DNA from: Streptomyces violaceorubidus | GTDB lineage: Bacteria; Actinomycetota; Actinomycetes; Streptomycetales; Streptomycetaceae | Assembly (NCBI RefSeq): GCF_000717995.1 | Contig: NZ_JODM01000006.1 | Location: 186,001-250,000, forward strand | DNA: 64,000 nt | Direction: 5' to 3' | Shown: positions 1 through 7,833 of the stretch, piece after piece | Layout: every line of letters starts with the position of its first letter | Position numbering within the stretch: the stretch's first letter is position 1 | Notes under the pieces: model-generated | Seen by the model: only the letters and a program-made list of their open reading frames with translations | Told to the model about the DNA's origin: nothing | Database searches by the model: none | Program-made: the position numbers and the translations under genes

Positions 1-375
1 CTGGCCGAACTCCGCGAGGGCGTCTGGCTGCGCCCCGCCAACCTCGACCGCCCGCTGCCCGCGGGTCTGGACCGGGTGGCCGAGCGGCTCCTCTCACGCC
101 CCGAGGCCCCCGCGCGCGAACTGGCCGCGCGCCTGTGGCCGCTGGGCGACTGGGCGGACACGGCACGGGCGCTGCTCGCCCATGTCGACCGGGCCGCGCG
201 TCCGTCCGACCGTCTCACCGCCTTCGCGGCCGTCGTGCGGCATCTGCTTGCCGACCCGGTGCTGCCCGCGGAGCTGCTCCCGCCCGACTGGCCGGGCGCG
301 GCCCTGCGGGACGCCTACGCGCACTACCAGCGGGAGCAGTCCGGACAGGTCAGGGAGCACGGCACCCGGACCTGA
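1..375 (+). CDS. PaaX-family transcriptional regulator, C-terminal part (5' end outside window)
   Basis: The reading frame is open from the first base and ends at 375, so only about the last 124 residues are present. The start reads LAELREGVWLRPANL, and the end carries LLPPDWPGAALRDAY, which matches the C-terminal domain of PaaX-like regulators; that domain typically finishes with a P-x-DWPG-x-ALR-x-AY segment. PaaX proteins are DNA-binding repressors, classically of phenylacetate catabolism, that respond to an acyl-CoA. The winged-helix N-terminus is missing here only because the window starts inside the gene. The target genes cannot be judged from this fragment. Confidence 0.8.
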   Translation: MAELREGVWLRPANLDRPLPAGLDRVAERLLSRPEAPARELAARLWPLGDWADTARALLAHVDRAARPSDRLTAFAAVVRHLLADPVLPAELLPPDWPGAALRDAYAHYQREQSGQVREHGTRT

Positions 376-379
376 CGCG

Positions 380-697
380 TCACCTGCAGGTGATGTCGGA
401 CGAGGAGTACGTGCAGTACGTGCCGTCGGCGCCCGAGCCGTTCGAGTCCGGCTCGTCGCCGTCGTCGTTGCCGGTGTACCTCTGGCACGGGACGATCTTC
501 TTGCTGCTGTCCCCGACGACCGTGACGTTGCGCGGGGTCGCGCTGTCGCCGTGGTTGGTGTTGATGTCGGCGATCCTGCCGCCCTTCCAGTTCACCTCGA
601 TGCCGCTGAGGTCGATGGTCCGCGCATGGTGCGCTGCGCCGGGAGGGTGCCGCCCTCGGTGAACGATGCGTGTTCCATTCGTATGGAATGTGATCAT
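380..697 (-). CDS. Small hypothetical protein, doubtful start
   Basis: An open minus-strand frame ends at 380, convergent with the PaaX tail. Its C-terminal 75 residues have protein-like composition: IDLSGIEVNWKGGRIADI, then a Ser/Asp/Gly-rich tail with three cysteines. The segment nearer the start is Arg/His-rich and less convincing. The ATG at 697 is one possible start; a GTG inside IEVNW is another. No signal peptide or known domain is seen. The true start may have been lost, because the first part of the ORF crosses an AT-rich intergenic stretch with an inverted repeat. I do not recognise the family, and it may not be a gene. Confidence 0.35.
   Translation of the reverse strand: MITFHTNGTRIVHRGRHPPGAAHHARTIDLSGIEVNWKGGRIADINTNHGDSATPRNVTVVGDSSKKIVPCQRYTGNDDGDEPDSNGSGADGTYCTYSSSDITCR
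673..688. promoter_or_regulatory. Inverted repeat TTCCAT-N4-ATGGAA
   Basis: Perfect 6-bp arms around TCGT lie in the unusually AT-rich gap between the small minus-strand ORF and the DUF6214 gene. Palindromes with TTCCA/TGGAA arms are typical of IclR-type and some other regulators. Assignment to a regulator is inference. Confidence 0.45.
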
Positions 698-780
698 TCG
701 GTTACGTTGCGTATGTGCTCGAAGCATCCTTCGTTGATCGTTCTCTTCAGCTTTCCGACCGCTGTCCGGACGACGGTGAG

Positions 781-1236
781 ATGTCCGTGCGGCACGCCTG
801 GGTGGTGAGCGAGGGCTCCACCACGACCTCGTGGTTCGACGTCCGGCTGGCCTTCGCCGACGGCGCCCGGGTGGACGCGCTCGCCGTGCTGTCCGGCGAG
901 GACGTGCGGGTCGAGGACGTACGGGCGCAGCCCCCGCTGTCCCTCGACGACTTCGCCGTGCTCGCGGAGTGGCTGGAGGACCCCCTGTTCGAGGCCTGCG
1001 TCCCGGCCTCCGCCGGCCCCCCGCCGACCGGGTCGCGGCGGGTGCGGCCCGCGTGGCCGCGCGGACGGGAGGGGCGCAGGCTTGTCGCCCAGGAGTACCG
1101 GGCGGCCCGCGAGGCGGGCGGTGATCCGGTCCTCGCGGTGATGCGCGCGACCGGTCACAGCAGGCGCAGGTCGCTCAGGCTGATCGGCCAGGCCCGCGAC
1201 GAGGGGTTCCTGGCGCCGCGTCGCGCGCGTCGCTGA
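781..1236 (+). CDS. DUF6214 family protein
   Basis: The protein has 151 residues. ATG 781 is chosen because GGTGAG lies just upstream and homologues, as I recall them, begin near M-S-V-R-x-AW. Recognisable parts are WFDVRLAFADGARVDAL near the start, DVRAQPPLSLDDFAVLAEWLE in the middle, and a basic C-terminal block with ARPAWPRG-like and ATGHSRRRSLRLI-like segments. DUF6214 is restricted mainly to Streptomyces and has no known function; no signal peptide or membrane helix is visible. The C-terminal half has a helix-rich, helix-turn-helix-like look (AVMRATGHSRRRSLRLIGQA), which is an inference only. It appears monocistronic, divergent from the small ORF before it. Confidence 0.75.
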   Translation: MSVRHAWVVSEGSTTTSWFDVRLAFADGARVDALAVLSGEDVRVEDVRAQPPLSLDDFAVLAEWLEDPLFEACVPASAGPPPTGSRRVRPAWPRGREGRRLVAQEYRAAREAGGDPVLAVMRATGHSRRRSLRLIGQARDEGFLAPRRARR

Positions 1237-1278
1237 GGCGCGCCCGAGGGGTCCTCCGGCCGGGGGCCCGCCGCGCCG

Positions 1279-1935
1279 TCACAGCATGGCGCGCATCCGG
1301 GAGATCTCGCTCGTCTGCTGGGCCACTACGTCGTCGGCCATCTCCTCGATCAGCACGTTGTTGCCCTCGGACTTCACGTCCGTGGCCATGCTGATCGCGC
1401 CCTCGTGGTGAGTGATCATCAGAGTGAGGAAGAGCTGGTCGAAGGCCTTGCCCTCGGCCGCGCGCAGCTTCTTCAGCTGCGCCTCGGTCGCCATGCCCGG
1501 CATCGCGGCGTGCTCGTGGCCGCCGCCCGCCACCTTCTCTCCGTGGTTCGCGAGCCAGCCCTCCATCGCCTTGATCTCCGGCCCCTGCGCGGCCGAGATC
1601 CGTTCCGCCAGCTTCTTCACCTGGCCGGACTCGGCCTGTTCCGGAGCCAGTTCGGTCATCTTCAGCGCCTGGGCGTGGTGCTGGATCATCATCCGCGCGT
1701 AGGAGACGTCCGCCGCGTTGGGGGAGTCGTCGTCCGCGCGCTGCTTCCCGGCTTCCTCGGCGGACAGGGTCCGGTTGCCCTCGCCCGGCTTGCCCGGCGC
1801 GATGACCGAGGGCCCGGCTGCGGACGCCGAACTGCCGTCCGACGCGGAGTCGCAGGCCCCCAGCCCGAGCACGGCCAGAGCTGTCAGTGCGGCCGTGACG
1901 AGTGACGCGCCGGACATCGCGGGGCGAAAGGACAC
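1279..1935 (-). CDS. DUF305 domain lipoprotein
   Basis: The protein has 218 residues. GTG 1935 is preferred because AGGAGGTCCTT lies directly upstream, whereas the longer open frame has no ribosome site. A type II signal peptide ends at the lipobox LGLGAC (residue about 28). Two DUF305 helical repeats follow: MMIQHHAQALKMTELA near residue 80 and LMITHHEGAISMA near residue 170, each with the HH pair and methionines thought to bind metal, possibly copper. It is an exported, membrane-anchored protein of unsettled function. It is divergent from the LVIVD-repeat gene with about 200 bp between the starts, suggesting shared control at the cell surface. Confidence 0.9.
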   Translation of the reverse strand: MSFRPAMSGASLVTAALTALAVLGLGACDSASDGSSASAAGPSVIAPGKPGEGNRTLSAEEAGKQRADDDSPNAADVSYARMMIQHHAQALKMTELAPEQAESGQVKKLAERISAAQGPEIKAMEGWLANHGEKVAGGGHEHAAMPGMATEAQLKKLRAAEGKAFDQLFLTLMITHHEGAISMATDVKSEGNNVLIEEMADDVVAQQTSEISRMRAML

Positions 1936-2141
1936 AAGGACCTCCTGTTGCTGGGGTGCCCCTCCGAGGGAGGGGATGCCGAGCACCTTGTGGGTGCGTG
2001 ACCGTCCTAGCACGCTTCCGCGCGTCACTGATCAAAAAACTTCATTGCGAGTTTGTTGCCCCCTGTTGGTATGAGCATGGCGAAGACGATACTGCGGGGT
2101 GCGTGAACCGTTCCGCCGGGAACGGACGTTGGGAGGAAACA

Positions 2142-3644
2142 GTGACCCTGTTGAGTGACCCGCGAACGCGGCGCAGACGCCTGGGAGTCGCGGCTGCCGC
2201 CGCCGGACTCCTGTCCGCGCTGCTCACCGCCGGCCCTGCCGTGGCGACCCCCGACCCCGGGGACAGCCCGGCGACGTCGAAAGAGGTGTCCAAGAGTGCG
2301 CGCGCCGAGGTGCGCGACGCGATCGAGAGCGGCGACATACCCGGCCAGGACGAGATCGTCCACTCGGACAACATCGAGCACCTGACCAACATCCCCAAGG
2401 ACGCACTGCCCGGCACCAACTCGGACCTGGCCTTCCAGGGCCGGTACGCCTTCGCCGGGAACTACGACGGCTTCCGCATCTTCGACATCCAGAACCCGAA
2501 GAAGCCGAAGACCGTCGCCCAGGTGCTGTGTCCCGGCTCGCAGAACGACATATCCGTCTCCGGGGACCTGCTGTTCCTGTCGACCGACTCCTCGCGCAGC
2601 GACAGCAGTTGCAACAGCACCACGCAGCCCGCGACCGAGAAGTCCTCCTGGGAGGGCATGAAGGTCTTCGACATCAGCGACAAGCGGAACCCGAAGTACG
2701 TCGCCGCCGTCGAGACCGCCTGCGGCTCGCACACGCACACGCTGGTGCCCGAGCGGAAGAACGTCTACATCTACGTCTCCTCCTACTCGCCGAACGCCGC
2801 CTACCCCGACTGCCAGCCGCCGCACGACGGGATCTCCGTGATCAAGGTGCCGCGCAAGGCACCCGAGCGGGCGGCCCTCGTCGGCTTCCCCGTGCTGTTC
2901 CCCGGTGAGGGCCCCGACGGCGGCGGCAACCCGGGCGGGCCCACCAACCCGGGCGTCTCCAAGACCACCGGCTGCCACGACATCACCGTCCTGCCCTCCG
3001 AGGACCTGGCGGCGGGCGCCTGCATGGGCGACGGCATCCTGTTCTCCATCAAGGACCCGGAGCGCCCGAAGGTCATCGACCGCGTCCAGGACAACGTGAA
3101 CTTCGCGTTCTGGCACTCGGCGACCTTCAACCAGAAGGCCGACAAGGTGGTGTTCACCGACGAGCTGGGCGGCGGCGGCGCCGCCACCTGCAACGCGGAG
3201 ATCGGCCCGAACCGCGGCGCCGACGGCATCTACGACATCGTCGGCCGGGGCGACCACCGCAAGCTGGTCTTCCGCAGCTACTTCAAGATCCCCCGCCACC
3301 AGGCGGACACCGAGAACTGCGTGGCCCACAACGGCTCGCTGATCCCGGTCAAGGGCAAGGACATCATGGTCCAGGCGTGGTACCAGGGCGGCATCTCCGT
3401 CTGGGAGTTCACCGACTCCTCGCGGCCCAAGGAGATCGCCTACTTCGAGCGGGGTCCGCTGACCACCGACGCGATGACCACCGGCGGTTCCTGGTCGGCG
3501 TACTACTACAACGGCTACATCTACTCGAACGACATCGCCAAGGGCTTCGACGTCCTCAAGCTCAGCGACCGGCGCACCGACCCGGCCGAGCGGGTCCACC
3601 TGCGGGAGCTGAACACCCAGACGCAGCCGGACTACTTCGACTGA
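2142..3644 (+). CDS. Secreted LVIVD-repeat (beta-propeller) protein
   Basis: The protein has 500 residues. GTG 2142 is chosen because GGGAGGAAACA precedes it and the protein then opens with a twin-arginine-like signal sequence (RRRRLGVAAAAAG...) ending around AVATPDPG. The mature part contains repeated FRIFDIQNPKKP, MKVFDISDKRNP, ISVIKVP and ISVWEFTDSSRPKE segments, the hallmark of LVIVD repeats that form beta-propeller blades. Cysteines are numerous (about eight), consistent with an extracytoplasmic protein. No catalytic motif is visible. It likely acts outside the membrane next to the DUF305 lipoprotein. The 3' end overlaps the convergent TetR gene by 13 bp. Confidence 0.88.
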   Translation: MTLLSDPRTRRRRLGVAAAAAGLLSALLTAGPAVATPDPGDSPATSKEVSKSARAEVRDAIESGDIPGQDEIVHSDNIEHLTNIPKDALPGTNSDLAFQGRYAFAGNYDGFRIFDIQNPKKPKTVAQVLCPGSQNDISVSGDLLFLSTDSSRSDSSCNSTTQPATEKSSWEGMKVFDISDKRNPKYVAAVETACGSHTHTLVPERKNVYIYVSSYSPNAAYPDCQPPHDGISVIKVPRKAPERAALVGFPVLFPGEGPDGGGNPGGPTNPGVSKTTGCHDITVLPSEDLAAGACMGDGILFSIKDPERPKVIDRVQDNVNFAFWHSATFNQKADKVVFTDELGGGGAATCNAEIGPNRGADGIYDIVGRGDHRKLVFRSYFKIPRHQADTENCVAHNGSLIPVKGKDIMVQAWYQGGISVWEFTDSSRPKEIAYFERGPLTTDAMTTGGSWSAYYYNGYIYSNDIAKGFDVLKLSDRRTDPAERVHLRELNTQTQPDYFD

Positions 3645-4351
3645 TCGGTCCGGTCCGTCCGGTCCTGCTGCTCCACCCGGTCCGGCCCGTCGGGTACGCC
3701 GGTCGCGAAGAACCGTGACAGGTCCGGGTCGCACGTCGTCCCGCCGGGCGCCTCGGCGTCCGGCGGGACACCCAGCTTCCAGTCCAGCCGGTAGCGCTCG
3801 AACAACTCGGCGCGCAGCTCCGGCGCCGGCATGGGCACCCCGGGCACGAGAGCCGCGAAGACGGCGCCCATCAGCAGCGCGCGCAGCATCGGGTAGTCGC
3901 GGTCGACGTCCTGCGAGCCGTACCGGGAGACCGTGTCCCTGAGCAGCTCCGCCAGCCGTCGCTGCTCGGGGCACGGCACGAAGCCCACTTCCGCCTGGAG
4001 CAGGCCCGCCATGTGCTGGCGCATGAGCACCGGCCGGTCCCGGGCCAGCCCGAGGATCGCGTCGATGGCCCGCGCCAGCCGCTCCCGCCCCTCGCCGGTG
4101 CGCGGCTCGCGCTCCAGGGCCTCCTCCAGGGTGCGGTGCATCAACCGGTGCACGGCGGACTGGACCAACTGGCGCTTGCCCGGGAAGTAGTACGAGACCA
4201 GCCCCCGCGCCGAGCCCGCACGGTCCGCGATGTCGCCCAGCGTGGTCGCGTCGTACCCGCGCTCGCCCACCAGCTCCACGGCGGCTTGCAGGAGACGCTC
4301 CTTCGAGCGCCGCCGCAATTCTTCATTGACCGAGGCGCTGCGCGGGGACAT
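3632..4351 (-). CDS. TetR-family transcriptional regulator
   Basis: The protein has 239 residues. ATG 4351 is chosen because CAGGAGTACAGC lies just upstream; an upstream start at 4384 would place the operator inside the coding sequence. The N-terminal HTH runs from about residue 14 to 60 (RERLLQAAVELVGERGYDAT-type segment, then LGDIADRAGSARGLVSYYFPGKRQLV). The C-terminal domain is the usual divergent ligand-binding/dimer part, followed by a disordered Asp/Arg-rich tail. It probably represses itself through the palindrome at 4365-4385, which overlaps its -10 (TATAGT on the minus strand). Targets beyond autoregulation are not evident; the neighbouring HAD gene is a candidate. Confidence 0.9.
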   Translation of the reverse strand: MSPRSASVNEELRRRSKERLLQAAVELVGERGYDATTLGDIADRAGSARGLVSYYFPGKRQLVQSAVHRLMHRTLEEALEREPRTGEGRERLARAIDAILGLARDRPVLMRQHMAGLLQAEVGFVPCPEQRRLAELLRDTVSRYGSQDVDRDYPMLRALLMGAVFAALVPGVPMPAPELRAELFERYRLDWKLGVPPDAEAPGGTTCDPDLSRFFATGVPDGPDRVEQQDRTDRTDQSK

Positions 4352-4364
4352 GCTGTACTCCTGC

Positions 4365-4385
4365 GTTGACTGGCTGCCAGCCAAC
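4365..4385. promoter_or_regulatory. TetR operator, near-perfect 21-bp palindrome
   Basis: GTTGRCTGGC-N-GCCAGYCAAC, with only one mismatched pair outside the centre. It lies 13 bp before the TetR start and next to TATAGT on the minus strand (about 4384-4389), which would serve as the -10 of the TetR promoter. The position implies autorepression. Confidence 0.7.
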
Positions 4386-4496
4386 TATACTCGGCGCAGG
4401 CGGACGGCCCTCCGGGGCCGATCCGGCTTCCGTCCGTCTCGGGCGACACGGGGGATCGTCCGAGACGGGTGGGACCGCCCGGATGGTTGCCCCGAG

Positions 4497-5183
4497 CTAC
4501 GGAATCAGGTCCAGCACCGGCCGCAGCCCGGCCGGGCGCTCGGTCACCGGCAGGTGGTCCACGAAGTGCACCCCGCAGCCGAGCGCCGCCGCGCCGCCGT
4601 CCGCCCTCCGGTCGTCCCCGACCATCAGCGTCCGCCCCGGCTCCACGCCCAGCGCCGCGCACGCCAGGCCGAACAGCCGCGGGTCCGGCTTGCGGATGCC
4701 GTGCTCGTACGACAGGACGTAGGTGTCCACGTACCGGTCGAGGCCGTGCGCGCGGAACACCGGCCGCAGGTCCCAGCCGATGTTGCTGACCACCCCGACG
4801 GCGATCCCGCGCCCGCGCAACGCGCTCAGCACCTCGGCGGCGTCGGCGTACGGACTCCACGCGCTCGGCGACATGTGCCGCTCGTACAGCGCGTCGTGCA
4901 GGCCGTGGGGCAGCGGCACCTGCCGGGACAGGCCGGTGTAAGCGGCCCGGTGCAGCGTGGAGCTCTCGTCGCGGACCTCCCACACCTCGGCGAGCTCCTC
5001 CGGCACCCGCAGCGGCGGTGCGCCGCCGGGCAGCGCTCCCGCTCGCCGGAGCGCCTCGGCCGTCCGCGTCAACTCAGGCGCGGCGAGCCTCAGTCCGGCA
5101 CCGTCCAGTGCCGCGCGCAACCAGGATTCGGTGGATTCGATACGGAACAGGGTCCCGGAGAAGTCGAACAGAACGGCGGTCAT
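4497..5183 (-). CDS. HAD-superfamily hydrolase
   Basis: The protein has 228 residues. ATG 5183 follows CTAGGAGCC. HAD motif I is a variant: VLFDFSGTLFRIES, where the second Asp of DxD is Ser (DFSGT). Motif II is VVSNIG, motif III is KPDPRLF and motif IV is LMVGDDRRADGGAA. The Asp nucleophile remains, but the Asp-to-Ser change in the acid/base position, seen in some HAD subgroups, could alter the reaction. An alpha-helical cap of the subclass I kind lies between motifs I and II. The substrate is unknown; phosphoglycolate-like small phosphates are typical. It lies between TetR and PAP2 genes without obvious coupling. Confidence 0.85.
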   Translation of the reverse strand: MTAVLFDFSGTLFRIESTESWLRAALDGAGLRLAAPELTRTAEALRRAGALPGGAPPLRVPEELAEVWEVRDESSTLHRAAYTGLSRQVPLPHGLHDALYERHMSPSAWSPYADAAEVLSALRGRGIAVGVVSNIGWDLRPVFRAHGLDRYVDTYVLSYEHGIRKPDPRLFGLACAALGVEPGRTLMVGDDRRADGGAAALGCGVHFVDHLPVTERPAGLRPVLDLIP

Positions 5184-5196
5184 GGGCCGGCTCCTA

Positions 5197-5228
5197 GGGG
5201 CGACGGGGCGACGGGGCGACGGGGCGAC
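5197..5228. repeat. 8-bp tandem repeat, four copies of GGGGCGAC
   Basis: Four exact head-to-tail copies lie just upstream of the HAD start codon. They look like slippage-prone low-complexity sequence; no function is apparent. Confidence 0.75.
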
Positions 5229-5308
5229 GGAGGCGAGGGAAAGCGGGGAGCGGTGCCCGGTGCGTGTGTGTTCGCGGGACCGGACCGGACCGGGGCGTCC
5301 GGCCCGGC

Positions 5309-5980
5309 TCACGGATGCCACCGCCGGTGCACCAGCACCGCGCACGCCACCACCAGGGCGCCCAGGAGCCAGCCGCCGAGGACGTCCGTGGCCCAGTGCA
5401 CGCCCAGCCACACCCGGGTCACGCCGACGCCCGCCACGGAGACCACGGCCACGGCGAGGCCGGCCCGGCGCGGCCCGCGGCCCGCGCCGTAATGGTGGAG
5501 CAGCCACACCAGCAGGCCGCACACGAACGTCGCGGTCATGGCGTGCCCCGAGGGGAAGGCCGCGTAGTGCGCGGAGTCGACGGGGTCGGGCCAGACCGGG
5601 CGGGGGCGGTCCACCGCCGCCTTGAGGACCTGTTGCAGAAGGCTGCCCAGCAGACAGGTCGCCCCCAGCCACACAGCCGTCCACCGGTCCGCCCGGCGCC
5701 ACCACAGCCACACCACCACCACCGCGCACAGCAGGCGCATCGTCCAGGTGTCCCACACCCAGTCGGTGAGGATCCGCATGGCGTGGGTCACGCCGCCCTC
5801 TTCGACGGCCCAGCGGTGGGTCGTGTCCGCGATGTCCCGGTCAAGCCGTACCAACGGGCCCCACTCGACGGCCACCAGCGTGAGCAGCAGCGCGGAGCTC
5901 ACGGTCAGCGCCCAGGTGACGCGGAGGGCGGTGCGCGGCTGCGGCGGGGCGGGCGGGGAGTCGACCGGCGGCGTCTGCAT
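5309..5980 (-). CDS. PAP2-superfamily membrane phosphatase
   Basis: The protein has 223 residues with about five or six membrane helices. The three PAP2 signature motifs are present in order: KAAVDRPRP (about residue 120), FPSGHAMT (about 143) and TRVWLGVHWATDVLGG (about 188-203). These supply the phosphate-binding Lys/Arg, the His of motif 2 and the catalytic His of motif 3. Members dephosphorylate phosphatidic acid or undecaprenyl pyrophosphate at the outer membrane face; the exact lipid cannot be read from sequence. A second PAP2 gene lies at 49.3-50.0 kb. Confidence 0.92.
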   Translation of the reverse strand: MQTPPVDSPPAPPQPRTALRVTWALTVSSALLLTLVAVEWGPLVRLDRDIADTTHRWAVEEGGVTHAMRILTDWVWDTWTMRLLCAVVVVWLWWRRADRWTAVWLGATCLLGSLLQQVLKAAVDRPRPVWPDPVDSAHYAAFPSGHAMTATFVCGLLVWLLHHYGAGRGPRRAGLAVAVVSVAGVGVTRVWLGVHWATDVLGGWLLGALVVACAVLVHRRWHP

Positions 5981-6037
5981 GCTGCGATCCTCGCCGAACC
6001 GACGCCTCCGAAACCACTGCCGTGGCGGGGAAAGAGG

Positions 6038-6973
6038 CTAGCCCAACGCCCGCAGCCCCGGCGCGAACGCCAGCAGGACCGGAACGACCGGCACCAGCGC
6101 GCCCGCGGCCGTCAGCCGCAGCCTTCGGGCCGCCGTCAGCCGGTTCGGCGGGGTGAGCAGCCGGTGGACCCGCTGCGGGACGTCGGCCCGGGCGGTCGGG
6201 CACGGTCCGAAGACCCCGCGGTCCTCGTTGAGTTCGACCAGGGCCAGGGCAGTCGTCAGCCGGCCGAAGCGGCGGGAGGCCACGTCGTCGGCGGCGAGTT
6301 CGACCAGGCGGTGCATCTCGTCACGGAACGCGGAGAAGACCGGAACCCGCGGAAAGCCCTCCGCCAGCGCGGCGGAGCAGTGCAGCAGCCAGTCATGCCG
6401 CGCCTGCGCGTGTCCCTTCTCGTGGGCGAGCACCGCGTCCAGCTGCCGGCCCTTGAGACGGCGCAGCGCGGCGGTGGTGACCACCAGCTGGGGCGTAGCG
6501 CCGGGCAGCCACCAGGCGTCCGGCCGCTCGCCCTCCAGGACCACGAGCGGCCCCGGGCCGGGCTCCTCACCGGGCAGCAGCGGAGCGCGCTGCCGCAGCT
6601 CCGCCCGGCGCAGCCGGCGCCGGGAGCGGGCCCGAACGACCTCCCGGGCCAGCATCACGGCGCTCCACAGCCCACCGCAGGCCAGCGTGACGGCGGTCGT
6701 GTCCGCCCAGAGGCCGGAGGTGCCCAGGGCGTAGGCCTCGACCACCGGGCCGGGAGCGGTCGCGAAGACGGGCCCGCCCACCGCGTGCCAGGCCGCCGCC
6801 GCGCTGAGCGTCATCGACAGCGCGCAGCACACGATCACCGCCGCCACCACGCACTGCCAGACCCACAGGGCGACCACCGGTTCACGATCCGGCCAGTCGG
6901 CCCGGGCGAGCAGCCTGGGGGCGAGCACGGCGGTCAGCGCGCCGAGCAGCAGCAGTGCCGCGGGGAGAATCAT
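6038..6973 (-). CDS. M56 (BlaR1/MecR1-like) membrane metallopeptidase
   Basis: The protein has 311 residues. Membrane helices occur at the N-terminus (MILPAALLLLGALTAVLAP), around 35-60, around 90-110 and at the C-terminus. The zinc motif HEKGH sits near residue 184, within AVLAHEKGHAQARHDWL, and ELAADDVASRRFG downstream supplies the third ligand. M56 peptidases in BlaR1 systems cleave a BlaI-type repressor when a sensor domain binds beta-lactam, but this protein has no penicillin-binding sensor domain and no BlaI gene is adjacent. The DUF5134 gene lies 112 bp upstream on the same strand and could be co-transcribed. Confidence 0.9.
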   Translation of the reverse strand: MILPAALLLLGALTAVLAPRLLARADWPDREPVVALWVWQCVVAAVIVCCALSMTLSAAAAWHAVGGPVFATAPGPVVEAYALGTSGLWADTTAVTLACGGLWSAVMLAREVVRARSRRRLRRAELRQRAPLLPGEEPGPGPLVVLEGERPDAWWLPGATPQLVVTTAALRRLKGRQLDAVLAHEKGHAQARHDWLLHCSAALAEGFPRVPVFSAFRDEMHRLVELAADDVASRRFGRLTTALALVELNEDRGVFGPCPTARADVPQRVHRLLTPPNRLTAARRLRLTAAGALVPVVPVLLAFAPGLRALG

Positions 6974-7085
6974 GGGGGCAGCCTATGAGCGCGACGCCGT
7001 CGGCAGTACGGTCGGTGGCGTGAAGTGACGCAGCCAACGACGGCCCACGGCGGACCCCGGGCGGACCGGGCCCCGGCCCCGGGTC

Positions 7086-7634
7086 TCACAGGGGCAGCAG
7101 CATGGCCAGCATCCCGATCGCCATGGAGAGCCGGCAGGCCCGCGCCAGCTCCGGCCGGTCGCCCCACCCACCCGCCGTGCGGCCGTCGGCCACCGCCACG
7201 ACGGGTATCAGACGTACGCCGGTCAGCAGCACGTAGCCCGTGAAGTAGAGCAGCAGTGCCCCGGTCAGCACCGGTGTGCCGGACGTGCCGTGCCCGTGCC
7301 CGTGGGCCGGGGAGCCGGCCATCACCACCGCCATGTAGACCATCGCCGCGGCTCCCACGAGGTGGTGCAGGTGGTGACGGCCCGACCGGGCCGCCCACAG
7401 CGCCCGCAGCCCGGCGGCCCCGAACACCACCGCGTAGGCGGGCCAGGTCCAGGACGGCGGGGTGAACACCGCGGCGGGTACGGCCATGGCGGCCATGCCG
7501 AACCCCATCAGGGCCTCGCCGCCCGCGGTGCGGCGCTGCTCCTCGACCCTGCTGCGCATCCGCAGCAGGCAGTAGGCGCCGGTCGCCGCGCACAGCGCGA
7601 CCAGCAGCCATCCGGGCGACGCCGGTCCGTGCAC
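7086..7634 (-). CDS. DUF5134 membrane protein
   Basis: The protein has 182 residues. GTG 7634 is preferred because GGGGAGG is five bases upstream. Five or six hydrophobic helices occur, with a His cluster (RSGRHHLHHLVGAAAMVYMAVVMAG, then PAHGHGHG) between helices that suggests metal or haem binding, as usual for DUF5134. The function is unknown. In actinobacteria DUF5134 genes often sit beside copper or M56 genes (recalled), and here M56 follows immediately, so the two may form a membrane module. Confidence 0.8.
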   Translation of the reverse strand: MHGPASPGWLLVALCAATGAYCLLRMRSRVEEQRRTAGGEALMGFGMAAMAVPAAVFTPPSWTWPAYAVVFGAAGLRALWAARSGRHHLHHLVGAAAMVYMAVVMAGSPAHGHGHGTSGTPVLTGALLLYFTGYVLLTGVRLIPVVAVADGRTAGGWGDRPELARACRLSMAIGMLAMLLPL

Positions 7635-7797
7635 ACGCACCTCCCCGTTCGGCGGTCCACGGTCGGTCAAGGCCTGCCCGTGCCACGCGGCGCGCACGCG
7701 AGCGCAAGGGTGTACGCGGGGGTGTCCGGGGGAGCGCGCGCCCTGGCCGCGGTGGATCGTCGCTGGTCGGTGACGGGCACGGTCTCGCAGCCGATAT

Positions 7798-7826
7798 TTG
7801 ATTTACAGGTAAAACACTTGTTAATC
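7798..7826 (+). promoter_or_regulatory. FUSC promoter with overlapping MarR-type operator
   Basis: TTGATT (7798-7803) and TTAATC (7821-7826) are 17 bp apart and would start transcription about at 7833-7834, the ATG itself, so the mRNA is probably leaderless. The palindrome TTTAC-AG-GTAAA (7802-7813) overlaps the -35 and spacer. Because the FUSC gene overlaps its MarR gene, this is the obvious MarR operator. Confidence 0.6.
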
Positions 7827-7833
7827 TCTCTGT

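Noticed and set aside
2025-3974. 649-codon minus-strand frame over the LVIVD-repeat gene
   Set aside because: Repetitive Val/Arg/Asp/Ala composition, antisense to a strong coding frame with a signal peptide and repeats.
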